From Mycteria americana (taxonomy: Eukaryota; Chordata; Aves; Ciconiiformes; Ciconiidae), in contig NW_027445624.1 of NCBI RefSeq assembly GCF_035582795.1, positions 1,984,001-2,048,000 on the forward strand: DNA of 64,000 bases, in the 5' to 3' direction. The translations under genes and the position numbers were made by a program. Shown piece by piece: positions 1-8,990 of the stretch. Below the pieces are notes generated by a model. That model saw only the letters and a program-made list of their open reading frames with translations, was not told the DNA's origin and made no database searches. The stretch's first letter is position 1. Every line of letters starts with the position of its first letter.

Positions 1-842
1 GGCCCTGGTTTTGCCTGCTTTGTACCCTCACTTGGTGTTTCTGGGATGGTCACCATGGTAATAGCTACCTCAGTGTCCAATTTGGTTTCACTGGTATCTC
101 CTCTTTTAATTTATTATCTGCCCATAGGAGTCAGTGGTGCTAAACATGAATATGGCCATGTGCATATTGGGCTGCACTGAGGGGAGCAAGGCCACCCAGG
201 CAAGGGGCGTTATCACCCCCCACCCCCGAGTCAGCACTGGTGTGGCCACAAATGGAATAGTGTGTCCCAGTGTGGGGCTCCCTGTTCTGGAGGAGTGGGG
301 AGGAACTGGAGAGGGCCCAAAGGAGGTCTGCCAAGATGGGGCTAGGGGCCATGTGTGGAAAGGCTGAGAGCTGGGGGCTTCGTTGGCCTCATGAAGTGGA
401 GGCTCAGGGAAGTAGAGTAGTAGCTTGGGAAAGCTTGAGGGTTACTTTCAGAGGTGATTGCATGTTTTTTGGTAGTGGGAAAGAGCGTGAGAAAGGAAAA
501 GCACAAGAAAGTGCAGTTGTGGATGTCCAGATGGACGTGAGGAGACAGAAATGTCTCTGGAAGGGTAGCGCTTTGGCCCAACAGGTCACTGAGAGGGAGT
601 CTGGGTTAGCCCATGATTTTGTGCTTGAAGGAGCAGCCAGTGAGGATGGAGGGACGTCAGTAAAGGTAGGGACATGGCGGGGGGAGAGCAAGGTGGGGAA
701 GTGTGTTGGATGTCTACAGCCTGCAGGGAAAGAGGCGCAGGCACGGGACAGTGTAGGACAGCCGATGGTGGAGATGGCCAAGGGTGCTGGCAAGGCTGAA
801 AGGCCCTGAGAGAACTGAGGTCTTTGTCCCCCTTGGCTATGG
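1..842 (+). repeat. Direct end repeat, copy 1 (matches 62,851-64,000)
   Basis: Bases 1-120 match 62,851-62,970, and from about base 124 onward the match resumes at 63,282 and runs to the end of the window, with only scattered substitutions. This copy lacks 308 bases present in the other copy. The same orientation and a spacing of about 62.85-63.16 kb suggest the edges of a tandemly repeated unit. The true right-hand limit of the repeat cannot be seen because the second copy is cut off by the window end. Confidence 0.93.
124..370 (+). repeat. Old CR1 LINE remnant inside end repeat
   Basis: Translated text resembles the C-terminal part of CR1 ORF2, including a degenerate version of the [10 protein letters not shown] motif (seen here as LERAQRRSAK) and the preceding region that normally encodes an ILGC-type motif. 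It is strongly diverged and has no recognisable 3' tail. A 179-residue open frame over 270-809 starts inside it, but it has no family resemblance beyond the CR1 part and is probably chance. Confidence 0.55.
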
Positions 843-1439
843 CTGCTGTCTCTGCCCCCAAGGCCTATGAGGAGACGCATTGCCCTCATGGCACTGAGGC
901 CACATTGCCTCCTTGCACAAGAGGTGTCATACTGTTGTCCTTCACTTGGCATCACACCCCCTCCCCATCCCAGGAAGAGCCCTGAGCCATGTGTGAGGGA
1001 CAGGCTCTCCCTGCTGAGGGGCTGGGGTCAGGGCTTGGCATTCGGCTTGACAAAACACACCAAGGCTTTACTCCGCACCAGGGCCACCGGCACTTGGCCT
1101 TTGCCTGCCTGGCATCACCGCCTCCAATGTTCTGCTCTAACGAGTCCATGGGGAGGCTGCACTGGCAACGGCCCTCAGTGGGGCTCATTAATACTCCAAG
1201 AAACTTCAGCGTTTGCTTCTGACTTTGACTCCTTGAGCAGTTTGTGCAACCTCCTCTCAGCATTGCAGGTCCATGGACTCAGCATCAGCTACACCATGGG
1301 GCTCATTAGAAGGCAGAGAGCCCTCAGGTGCCTTGTCTCTTCCCATAATTTTCTTCAAGTCTTCAAGCCTTCTACAGCTAATTGGAGAGGTTTCAGGATG
1401 GTAGTTAAAGGGGAAGAGTTCAAGGAGCTTTTAAGAGAA
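843..1439. other. Intergenic, nothing recognised
   Basis: No gene, RNA or clear repeat was recognised here. The end repeat may continue into this stretch, but its second copy leaves the window at 64,000, so this cannot be tested. Confidence 0.5.
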
Positions 1440-1640
1440 AAGTATTTTTACTTTTTAAGGTCATTTTTATTTATTTTTTTGTTTACAGAAGAAGGAATAG
1501 CAGCATTCTGCAAGTGATCTTGATCCAGAGGGTCACCTAAGCAGATACGGGCAGGTATGAAAAGCAGTCCCTTGATGTCAGACACTGTATCAACAACCTT
1601 GCTCCTCTCCTCCCCAACCCCACCATTTCTCTCATCAGCC
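1440..1640 (-). other. Displaced 3' flank of an OR unit, with AATAAA
   Basis: This stretch resembles the 3' flank of the arm OR (18,590-18,740): both have the run GCAGCATTCTGCAA, a GATCCA-type segment and a CTTGCTCC segment in the same order. On the minus strand AATAAA lies at 1,466-1,471. It sits about 1.1 kb past the stop of the OR at 2,574, where in the arm gene it lies about 300 bases past the stop. This suggests that roughly 0.9 kb was inserted in the 3' flank here, or lost in the arm copy. Confidence 0.55.
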
Positions 1641-1649
1641 CCCTGCGGG

Positions 1650-2573
1650 CCACTGGCATCACTTGTCCTCACATCAGCCTTCTCCACTGAAGTCTGCAGC
1701 TGGATGTTACAGCTCCTGGGCACCAAGTCCCACCTGCTTTCCTCAGAGAAGTGGCTGCACACAGGCACAGGAGGACTTCTCCTCCTTGCCAAAAAGCAAC
1801 AGTTACACCTGATGTAATCCAACAAGCTTTAAAACACTCTTCTCCACTGTATGCCAAGTCCAAGCTGCATCGAATGAGGTCCATCTTCCACAAGGGGTAT
1901 CTGTACGAGAACTGTTTTAGATAGAGAGCTAGGAAAGGACAGCTATAAACATAATTAAGGAGTTGACTCCAGAGTTAATTAGACTTCTCAGAGACGGGGC
2001 AAGCTTCTAACTCCCTGAAGCTCAAGGCAGCCACAGGATAGTTTGGAGGTGTCTGAAGGGACACAGAGCAAGGGGAGGTGGAAATCTGGAGAGCCATGGG
2101 AAGGGCCAGAGTGAGCGGGCTGTAGTGCCTGAAAGCCGTGGGAGGACAGTCCCAGGCAGACCCCTCCTGACCATTCACCATCTCCATGGGAACCGGTCAC
2201 CCAGGTCAGGCATCCTTCCCCAACACATCGCCCCATACCCTCCTCCCCTGAGCCCATGGAGAACCCAGGAACAGCAGCACAGACTTGTAGGGGCATCATG
2301 TCCCCCCGTGTAGGGGAAGAGAAGCCCAACATCTGGACACTGGCACTGAGGAAATCCCTTTTATTACAGAGGTGCAACACTGGAGACCACCTGTACCATC
2401 ATGCCAGAGACACGTACAAAGGTCGCTGGGTCAGACAGACTGCGTTCATGTCTCTGCAGAAACGAAGCAAATGCAGACATTGCTGGACAACCATGATTAT
2501 CACAAACCAAATGCCCAAGGCAAAGGAGGTTCCTGAGATGAACAGGAAATCCCTGTGAAGAGACATGGGCAGC
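1650..2573. other. OR 3' flank, nothing further recognised
   Basis: No gene was recognised. It separates the OR stop codon from the displaced OR-type 3' flank at 1,440-1,640. The first ~100 bases after the OR stop resemble the 3' flanks of the other minus-strand ORs. Confidence 0.5.
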
Positions 2574-3509
2574 TTATTGCTGCTGAAAGACGAGTGGCTG
2601 AATCAGCTTCTTCAGTGTGTCTTTGAGCTCCTGGATTCTCATGCTGTAGATGAGGGGGTTCAACGCTGGGGGCACCAGCGAGTACAGAGCAGCCATCACC
2701 AGATCCCGTGATTGGGAGGAGGTGGAGGGGGGCTTCAGGTAGGCGAACATGCCAGTGCTGACAAGCAGGGAGACCACAGCCAGGTGAGGAAGGCACGTGG
2801 AAAAGGCTTTGTGCCATCCCTGCTCAGAAAGGAACCTCAACACGGCCCTGAAGAGCTGCACATAGGACAGCACAATGAAAATAAAGCACCCAAAAGCAAG
2901 AGAGACATTATCTACAAGAAGTCCTACTTCCCTGAGGTGGGAGTTGGAGCAGGAGAGCTTGAGGATCTGGGGCAGTTCACAGAAGAAGTGGTCAAGGGCA
3001 TTGCCTTGGCAGAGCGGTAGTGAAAATGTATTGGCAGTGTGCAGCATGGCATAGAGGAAACCACTGCCCCAGGCAGCTGCTGCCATGTGGACACAAGCTC
3101 GGCTGTCCAGGAGGGTCCCGTAATGCAGGGGTTTGCAGATGGCAACATAGTGGTCATAGGCCATGATGGTGAGAAGAAAATATTGCCCTCCAATCAAGAA
3201 GAGAAAGAAAAGGACTTGGGCAGCACATCCTCCATAGGAAATAGTCCTGGTGTCCCAGAGGGAATTGGCCATGGATTTGGGGACAGCAGTGGAGATGGAG
3301 CCCAAGCCAAGGAGGGAGAGGTTGAAGAGGAAGAAGTACCTGGGGGTGTGGAGGCAGTGGTCGCAGGCTATGGTGGTGATGATGAGGATGCTGCCCAGAA
3401 GGGCAGACGGGTAGATGGCTGGGAAGAGCCAGAAGTGCAAGAGCTTCTGCTGCCGTGTGTCTGCAAACACCACGAGGAGGAACTGGGGGATAGAGCTGCT
3501 GTTGGCCAT
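2574..3509 (-). CDS. Olfactory receptor, OR14-like, open but off-consensus
   Basis: A complete 311-codon single-exon reading frame for a seven-helix odorant receptor, expected in the plasma membrane or cilia of olfactory neurons and coupled to Golf. The ATG chosen gives MANSSSI, the same start as its paralogs, with an NSS glycosylation site and a splice acceptor 23 bases upstream. Recognisable parts in order: TM1, then the PxYFFL loop near residue 57, C94 at the top of TM3, the DxYVAIC motif at 119-125, an FCELPQILKLSC extracellular loop, KAFSTCLPH at the start of TM6, and PPALNPLIYSM in TM7. Oddities: the near-invariant TM1 asparagine is serine (LLGS instead of LLGN, residue 40), PMY is PRY (residue 58), and DRY is DHY (residue 120). 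These sites are very conserved in the family, so the receptor may be decaying although its frame is open. The family call is firm; function is uncertain. Confidence 0.93.
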   Translation of the reverse strand: MANSSSIPQFLLVVFADTRQQKLLHFWLFPAIYPSALLGSILIITTIACDHCLHTPRYFFLFNLSLLGLGSISTAVPKSMANSLWDTRTISYGGCAAQVLFFLFLIGGQYFLLTIMAYDHYVAICKPLHYGTLLDSRACVHMAAAAWGSGFLYAMLHTANTFSLPLCQGNALDHFFCELPQILKLSCSNSHLREVGLLVDNVSLAFGCFIFIVLSYVQLFRAVLRFLSEQGWHKAFSTCLPHLAVVSLLVSTGMFAYLKPPSTSSQSRDLVMAALYSLVPPALNPLIYSMRIQELKDTLKKLIQPLVFQQQ

Positions 3510-3530
3510 TTGCTGCCTCAGGGCATGGGA

Positions 3531-3560
3531 CACTGTTCAAGAGGGAAAAGAGAATGAGGA
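3531..3560 (-). promoter_or_regulatory. Splice acceptor of the OR coding exon
   Basis: Read on the minus strand, a pyrimidine-rich run ends in AACAG immediately before the short 5' untranslated piece that precedes the ATG at 3,509. Every other OR locus here has an equivalent TTCCTC..ACAG acceptor at the same place. The upstream donor and leader exon found for the other ORs were not recognised for this gene. Confidence 0.6.
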
Positions 3561-4099
3561 GTTACGAGAGAGTTCTCTGAGAAAATCAAAGGAATTTCTC
3601 ATGGATCCTGCCCTTGCTACGCTCACCCCTTTTGTCTTTTCCTCAAGGCCTTCCTTCAGCTCCGTGCCTGGAGCTCTGGTTAGTACTTGCTGAGTGTGCC
3701 GTGAGGAGCAGAGCCTCTGCTGACTGGCTGCCCAGGAATCAGCCCTGCTCTGCAGCAGTGGGTTCATAGGAATGGTAGGGGCAGGTGCCAGGCCTCAGAT
3801 GAAGGAGGAGATCACACTCATATGTTACCCTGATAATGAACCAGCCACGGCCAAGAGCAGAGGGATCCACTGCAGACCATTAAATGTCTCACCTCTTCTC
3901 AAGGTCTCGGCACCTCATTTCTAGCCAAAACCACACATGGTTCATTTCACCGACCCAACAGCATTTCTTCACTCATAACATCTCTGTGCTTCTCCATGGG
4001 GCTTTCAGATTACACAAAGGTGCTATGGGGCAGATTGGCATCCTGGAGGGCAGCTCACAGCTTGGAAGGACACCTCAAGGAGATAGCCAAGTGTCCTAC
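3561..4099. other. Presumed OR intron, nothing recognised
   Basis: It lies upstream of the OR acceptor and is probably intronic by analogy with the paralogs. No repeat or RNA gene was recognised. Confidence 0.4.
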
Positions 4100-4540
4100 T
4101 GATGGTATCTCATGAAGGCATGACATCAGCATTGCTGGGCAGCTGCTCTCAGCCTCTGTGCTCTTCAGAGGGAAATGGGCAAGATGCTGGAGAGCTGCCC
4201 CAAGACTCTGCTGGAGCTCTGGCTGCAGAGGAGGTGGCTCATGCCTTGGACCCCACAGCCCTGAGGGCAGAGGCTTTGCTGGGTGGGAGAGGAGGCAAGG
4301 GGGCTTGCTCAGAGGAAGGGGTCTGCATTGGAGGGGATGATACGGAGTTTTCTGAATTCTCCCTCCAACAACATTTCTGTTTTCAATTTCTTCTCATTCC
4401 CTGATGAAATCCCTGCTGCCTGGAGATTTTCCCCCTGGGAGGTGTTTCCCCATCCCATGTCTTTACCCTGTCAGTGCTCACAGCCCCCATCCCAGCCTTT
4501 GTGCATTCATCTTTGCTCTACAGAATCTGAGGAAAATAGG
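4100..4540 (-). other. OR upstream module (shared with other OR units)
   Basis: This segment is recognisably related to 21,330-21,760 and its right-arm copy near 48,080-48,500, and more weakly to 29,000-29,400 and 40,480-40,800. All of these lie upstream of an OR coding exon in the corresponding orientation. Shared landmarks include a GTGGGAGAGGAG segment and a GCAGAGGAGG segment. It is most simply intron sequence copied along with the OR genes. Confidence 0.55.
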
Positions 4541-4929
4541 AAGGGTACAGAGAGGGTCCTAATTTATCCAAACTGAGGGAAGTGATTCAGGTGAGTCAAG
4601 CCAGGCATCTCTTTGTGGTTTGTAGTCCTGGGGCTAGAAGGGCACTCAGCTCCCTCCCTTGCCTGCCACAACCCCTCAGCAGGTGGGATTCCTCTTGCCT
4701 CCCTTCAGCTGTGCACAAAATAGGCACCTGCAGGTGAGCTGCTTGTCTCATCTGCCCTGCTAATTAATGGGGATGGAGGCCAGGAGTGAGCTCTTCAGAT
4801 GAAACCCCTGGTGGCATCTGAGGTGCCAGAGGTGGTGCAAGACAGGTGCAGGTAGCTGCAAGCTCTGATGGAGTAGCTCTTAGAGAGAGGACAGCATCTG
4901 GGGGCATCTTCTGGGAGGCTGGTGGGGCA
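4541..4929. other. Intergenic, nothing recognised
   Basis: No gene or repeat could be assigned with confidence before the start of the CR1 series. Confidence 0.4.
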
Positions 4930-6660
4930 TTCAGAATTGAATCTGGGCAGGGATGTCCAAGGCAACAAGAAGGGCTTCTGTAAGAACATAGGAGGTAAAA
5001 GGAAGGTTAGGGAAAATGTGGGCTTGCTGCTGGATGAGGCAGGGGACCTTTAACAAAGGACATAGGAAAGGCTGAGGTACTGAATGCCTTCTTCACCTCA
5101 GCCTTTAGCAGCAAGAGCAACCTTCAGGAATCCCAGGTGCCAGAGAGCAGCGGGAAAGGCTGGAGCAAGGAAGACGGAACCTTAGCGGAAGAGGATGGGG
5201 CCAGGGAATACTTAAGTAAATGGCACATAGCTAAGTGCATGGGCCCTGATGGGATGCACTCACCAGTGCTGAGGGAGCTGGCAGATGTTATTGCAAGGCC
5301 ACTCTTGAGAATCTTTAATCACTCATGATGACTGGGAGAAGTGCCCAAAGACTGGATGAAATCAAATGCCAGTCCTATCTTCAAGAAGGGCAAGATGGAG
5401 GACCCAGGGAGATACAGACCAGTCAGCCTCATCTTGACCCATGGGAACACGATGGAGCAGCTAATCCTGGAAACCTTTCCCAGGCACATGAACAGCAAGA
5501 AAATCATCAGGCATAGTCAGCATGAATTCACCAAGGGGAAGTCATGCTTCACTCACCTGATAACCTTCTCCAGTCAAATGATTGCCTTTGTAGACAAGGG
5601 CAGAGCAGTGGTTATTGTCTGCCTTTGCTTCTGCCAGGCTTTTGGCACGGTCTGCACTAAGATGCTGATGGCAGAAGCTGTTGCAGTCTGGGCTGGATGA
5701 GCAGAAAGTGAGGTGGATTAAACACTGGCTCAACGGCTGGGCCCAAAGAGCAGTGATCAGTGACCCAAAGTCTCCTTGGAAGCCACTAACTAGCAGTGTA
5801 CCGTAAGGTTCAGTAGTGGGTCCAATCCTGCTCAAAATCTTCATGAATGATCCTGATGATGGGGCAGAGTGTACCCTCAGCAAGTTGGCTGATGACACCA
5901 AACTGGGAGGAGTGGCTGATACACCAGAGGGTTGTGTTGCCATCCAGAGGGACCTGGACAGGCTGAAGAAATGGGCTGACAGGAACCTCGTGAAGTTCAA
6001 CAAGGGGAACTGCCAAGTCTTGCCCCTGGGGAGGAACAACCCCATGCACCAGCCTATGCTGGGGGTCTCCCAGCTGGAAAGGAGCTTGGCAGAAAAAGCC
6101 CTGGGGCTTCTGGTGGACACCAAGGTGAACACGAGCCAGCAATGTGCCCTTGCGGGAAAGAAGGTGAACGCTATCCTGGGCTGTATTAGACAAACATTGC
6201 CAGGAGGTGGAAGGAGGTGATCCTTCCCCTCTCCTTGGCACTGGTGAGGCCACACTTTGAGTCCAGTTCTTGGCTCCTCAGGACAGGAGAAGCATGGACA
6301 TATTAGAAAGTGTCCAATGAAGCGCCACAAAGATGATGAAGGGACTGGAGCATCTCTCCTATGAGAAGAGGCTGAGAGACCTGGGACTGTTCAGCCTGGG
6401 GAAGAGAAGGCTCAGGAGGCATCTTATTAATGTATTTAAATACCTGAAGGGAGGGTGCAAAGAGGATGGAGCCAGGCTCTTTCCAGTGGTGCCCACTGAC
6501 AGGACCAGAGGCAATGGGCACTCACTGAAACACAGGAAACACTTTTTTATACTGGAAGAGTGAGCGAGCTTTTGCATAGGTTTCCCAGTGAGGTTGTGGA
6601 GTTTCCACCCTTGGAGATATTGAAAAGTCACCTGCACATGGTCCTGTGTAAGCCCTGGAG
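4930..6660 (+). repeat. CR1 LINE, 5' truncated, 3' tail missing
   Basis: Begins in the endonuclease-to-reverse-transcriptase linker (GCTTCTGTAAGAACAT type text), then carries pieces of the reverse transcriptase: KCMGPDGMHSPVLRELAD near 5,238, YRPVSL near 5,412 and LADDTKLGGVADTPEG near 5,886. The ORF2 C-terminal part follows, with [24 protein letters not shown] near 6,345. The frame is broken several times, so it is dead. It stops just before the usual 3' tail, where a second CR1 begins in the same orientation. Its subfamily resembles the CR1 at 60,436-61,480. Confidence 0.92.
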
Positions 6661-6664
6661 GGAA

Positions 6665-8985
6665 GAGGGGCCCAGGACAGCTGGTTAATATTTAAGGATC
6701 ACCTCCTCCAGGCTCAGGAGTACTGTATCCCAACAAAGAGGAAGTCAGGGCAAGATCACCCGGAGGCCTGCATGGATGAACAAGGAGCTCCCGGACAAAC
6801 TCAAACACAGAAAGGAAGCCTAGAGAGGGTGGAAGCAAGGACAGGGAGCCTGGGAGGAATACAGAGAAACTGTCCGAGCAGGCAGGGATCAGGTTAGGAA
6901 CGCTAAAGCCCTGATAGAATTAACTGTGGCCAGGGACGTCAAGGGCAGCAAGAAAAGCTTCTATAGGTACATCAGTGATAAAAGGAAGACGAGGGAAGAT
7001 GTGGACCCTCTCCAGAAGGAAACGGGAGACCTGGTTACCTGAGATATGGAGAAGGCTGAGGTACTCAATGACATTTTTGCGTCAGTCTTGACCAGCAAGT
7101 GCTGAAGCCACACCACCCAAGTTGCAGAAGACAAAGGCGGGGACTGGGAGAATGAAGTACTGCCCGCCATAGGAGAAGATCAGGTCTGAGACATCTAAAG
7201 AAAATGAATGTGCACAAGTCCATGGGACCTGATGAGATGCATCCGTGGGTCTTGAGGGAACTGGCGGATGAAGTTGCTAAGCCACTATCCATCATATTTG
7301 CAGAGCCGTGGCAGTCTGGTGAAGTTCCCACTGACTGGAAAAGGGGAAACATAACCCCCGTTTCTAAAAAGGGAAAAAGGAAGACTGGGGGAACTACAGG
7401 TCAGTCAGTCTCACCTCTGTGCCTGGCAAGATCATGGAGCAGATCCTCCTGGAAACTCTGCTAAGGCACATGGAAAATAAGGAGATGATTGGTGACAGCC
7501 AACATGGCTTCACAAAGGGCAAATCATGCCTGACAAATCTGGTGGCCGTCTCTGATGGGGTTACAGCATTGGTGGATAAAGGAAGAGCAGCTGATGTCAT
7601 CCACCTGGACTTATGCAAAGCATTTGACGCTGTCCCGCATAACATCCTTGTGTCTAAATTGGAGAGACATGGATTTGACGGCTGGACCAGTCTGTGGGTA
7701 AGGAAATGTCTGGGTGGTTGGACTCAAAGCCTGATGATCCAATGCTTGATGTCCAAATGGAGAACAGTGATGAGTGGCATTCCTCAGGGGTCGGTATTGG
7801 GACTGGCACTGTTTAACGCCTTTCCAGCAACACGGAGAGTGGGATTGAGTGCACCTTCAGCAAGTTTGTGGATGACAGCAAGGTGAGTGGTCTGGTTGAT
7901 ACTCTAGAGGGAAGGGATGCCATCCGGAGGGACCTTGACACGTGGGCCCATGTGAACCTCATAGGGTGGTGCTTAGCTGCCGGCTGGGGCTAAACCACAA
8001 CAAAGACCAAGTGCAAGTTCGTGCACATGGGTTGGGGCAATCCCAAGCACAAATACAGGCAGGGCGGAGAATGGATTGAGAGCAGCCCTGAGGAGAAGGA
8101 CTTGGGAGAGTTAGTTGATGAGAAACTCAACGTGACCCGGCAATGTGCGCTTGCAGCCCAGAAAGCCAATCACATCCTGGGCTGCATCAAAAGAAGCGTG
8201 ACCAGTGGGGCGAGGGAGGTGATTCTCCCCCTCTACTCTGCACTTGTGAGACCCGCACCTGGAGTACTGTGTTCACCTCTGGGGCCCCCAGCATAAGAAA
8301 GACATGGACCTGTTGGAGAGAGTCCAGAGGAGGGCCATGAAGATGATCAGAGGGCTGGAGCACCTCTCCTATGAAGACAGCTTAAGAGAGCTGGGGTTGT
8401 TCAGCCTGGAGAAGAGAAGGCTCCGGGGACACCTTCTAGCAGCCTTGCAGTACCTGGAGGGGGCCTACAAGCAAGCTGGAGAGAGACTTTTCACTAGGGC
8501 ATGTAGTGATAAGACAAAGGGTAATGGTTTTAAAGGGAAAGAGAGTAGATTTAGATTAGATATAGGGAAGAAATTCTTCACTATGAGGGTGGTAAGGCAC
8601 TGGAGCAGGTTGCCCAGAGAAGTTGTAGATGCCCCATCCCTGGAAGTGTTCAAGGCCAGGCTGGATATGGCTTTGAGCAACTTGGTCTAGTGCAGGGAGT
8701 CCCTGCTGTGGGATAATCGCTGAGGTGACTTAGACATTAGAACTTATTTTCACACTTTTAGGTAAGGCACAGCATTGAAGAAGCTTCCCAGGTGGGAGGT
8801 CCTGTCTGAACCTCATGACTCAATGGGAGGGTCCCCCCCCCAGCCACTCCTCAGACTAATGCGACAGTAAACTCTTAACGCAACACCTGCCCATGGCAGA
8901 GGGGTCGGAACCAGATGATCTTTAAGGTCCCTTCCAACCCAAACCATTCTATGATTCTAGGTTTCTATGTTTCTATGATTCTATG
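6665..8985 (+). repeat. CR1 LINE with complete 3' tail, interrupted by a solo LTR
   Basis: Starts in the endonuclease/RT linker directly after the preceding CR1, carries RT text ([24 protein letters not shown] near 7,216; [14 protein letters not shown] near 7,500; IPQGSVLG near 7,779) and a long ORF2 C-terminal frame at 8,304-8,690 ([24 protein letters not shown]). The 3' end is complete, with the GATGATCTTTAAGGTCCCTTCC block followed by TTCTATG-type units to 8,985. Several stops and shifts show it is inactive. An LTR sits in the 3' untranslated region at 8,707-8,885. The end of this CR1 coincides with the outer edge of the left palindrome arm. Confidence 0.93.
8707..8885 (+). mobile_element. 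Solo LTR (fossil) inside a CR1 tail
   Basis: Runs from TGTGGGATAAT to CGCAACA and is flanked by the 5-bp duplication CCTGC (8,702-8,706 and 8,886-8,890). Removing it restores a normal CR1 3' end. Its sequence resembles the LTR at 52,391-52,736 and its mirror at 17,123-17,448: both begin TGTG..ATAAT and share the blocks GTCCTGTCTGAACCTC and AGCCACTCCTCAGACT. Only the LTR is left, which indicates recombination between the two LTRs of a former endogenous retrovirus. It is younger than the CR1 it sits in. Confidence 0.85.
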
Positions 8986-8990
8986 TCTTA

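Noticed and set aside
4102-4404. 100-codon frame upstream of the first OR
   Set aside because: The region is a shared OR upstream module without a conserved frame among its copies.
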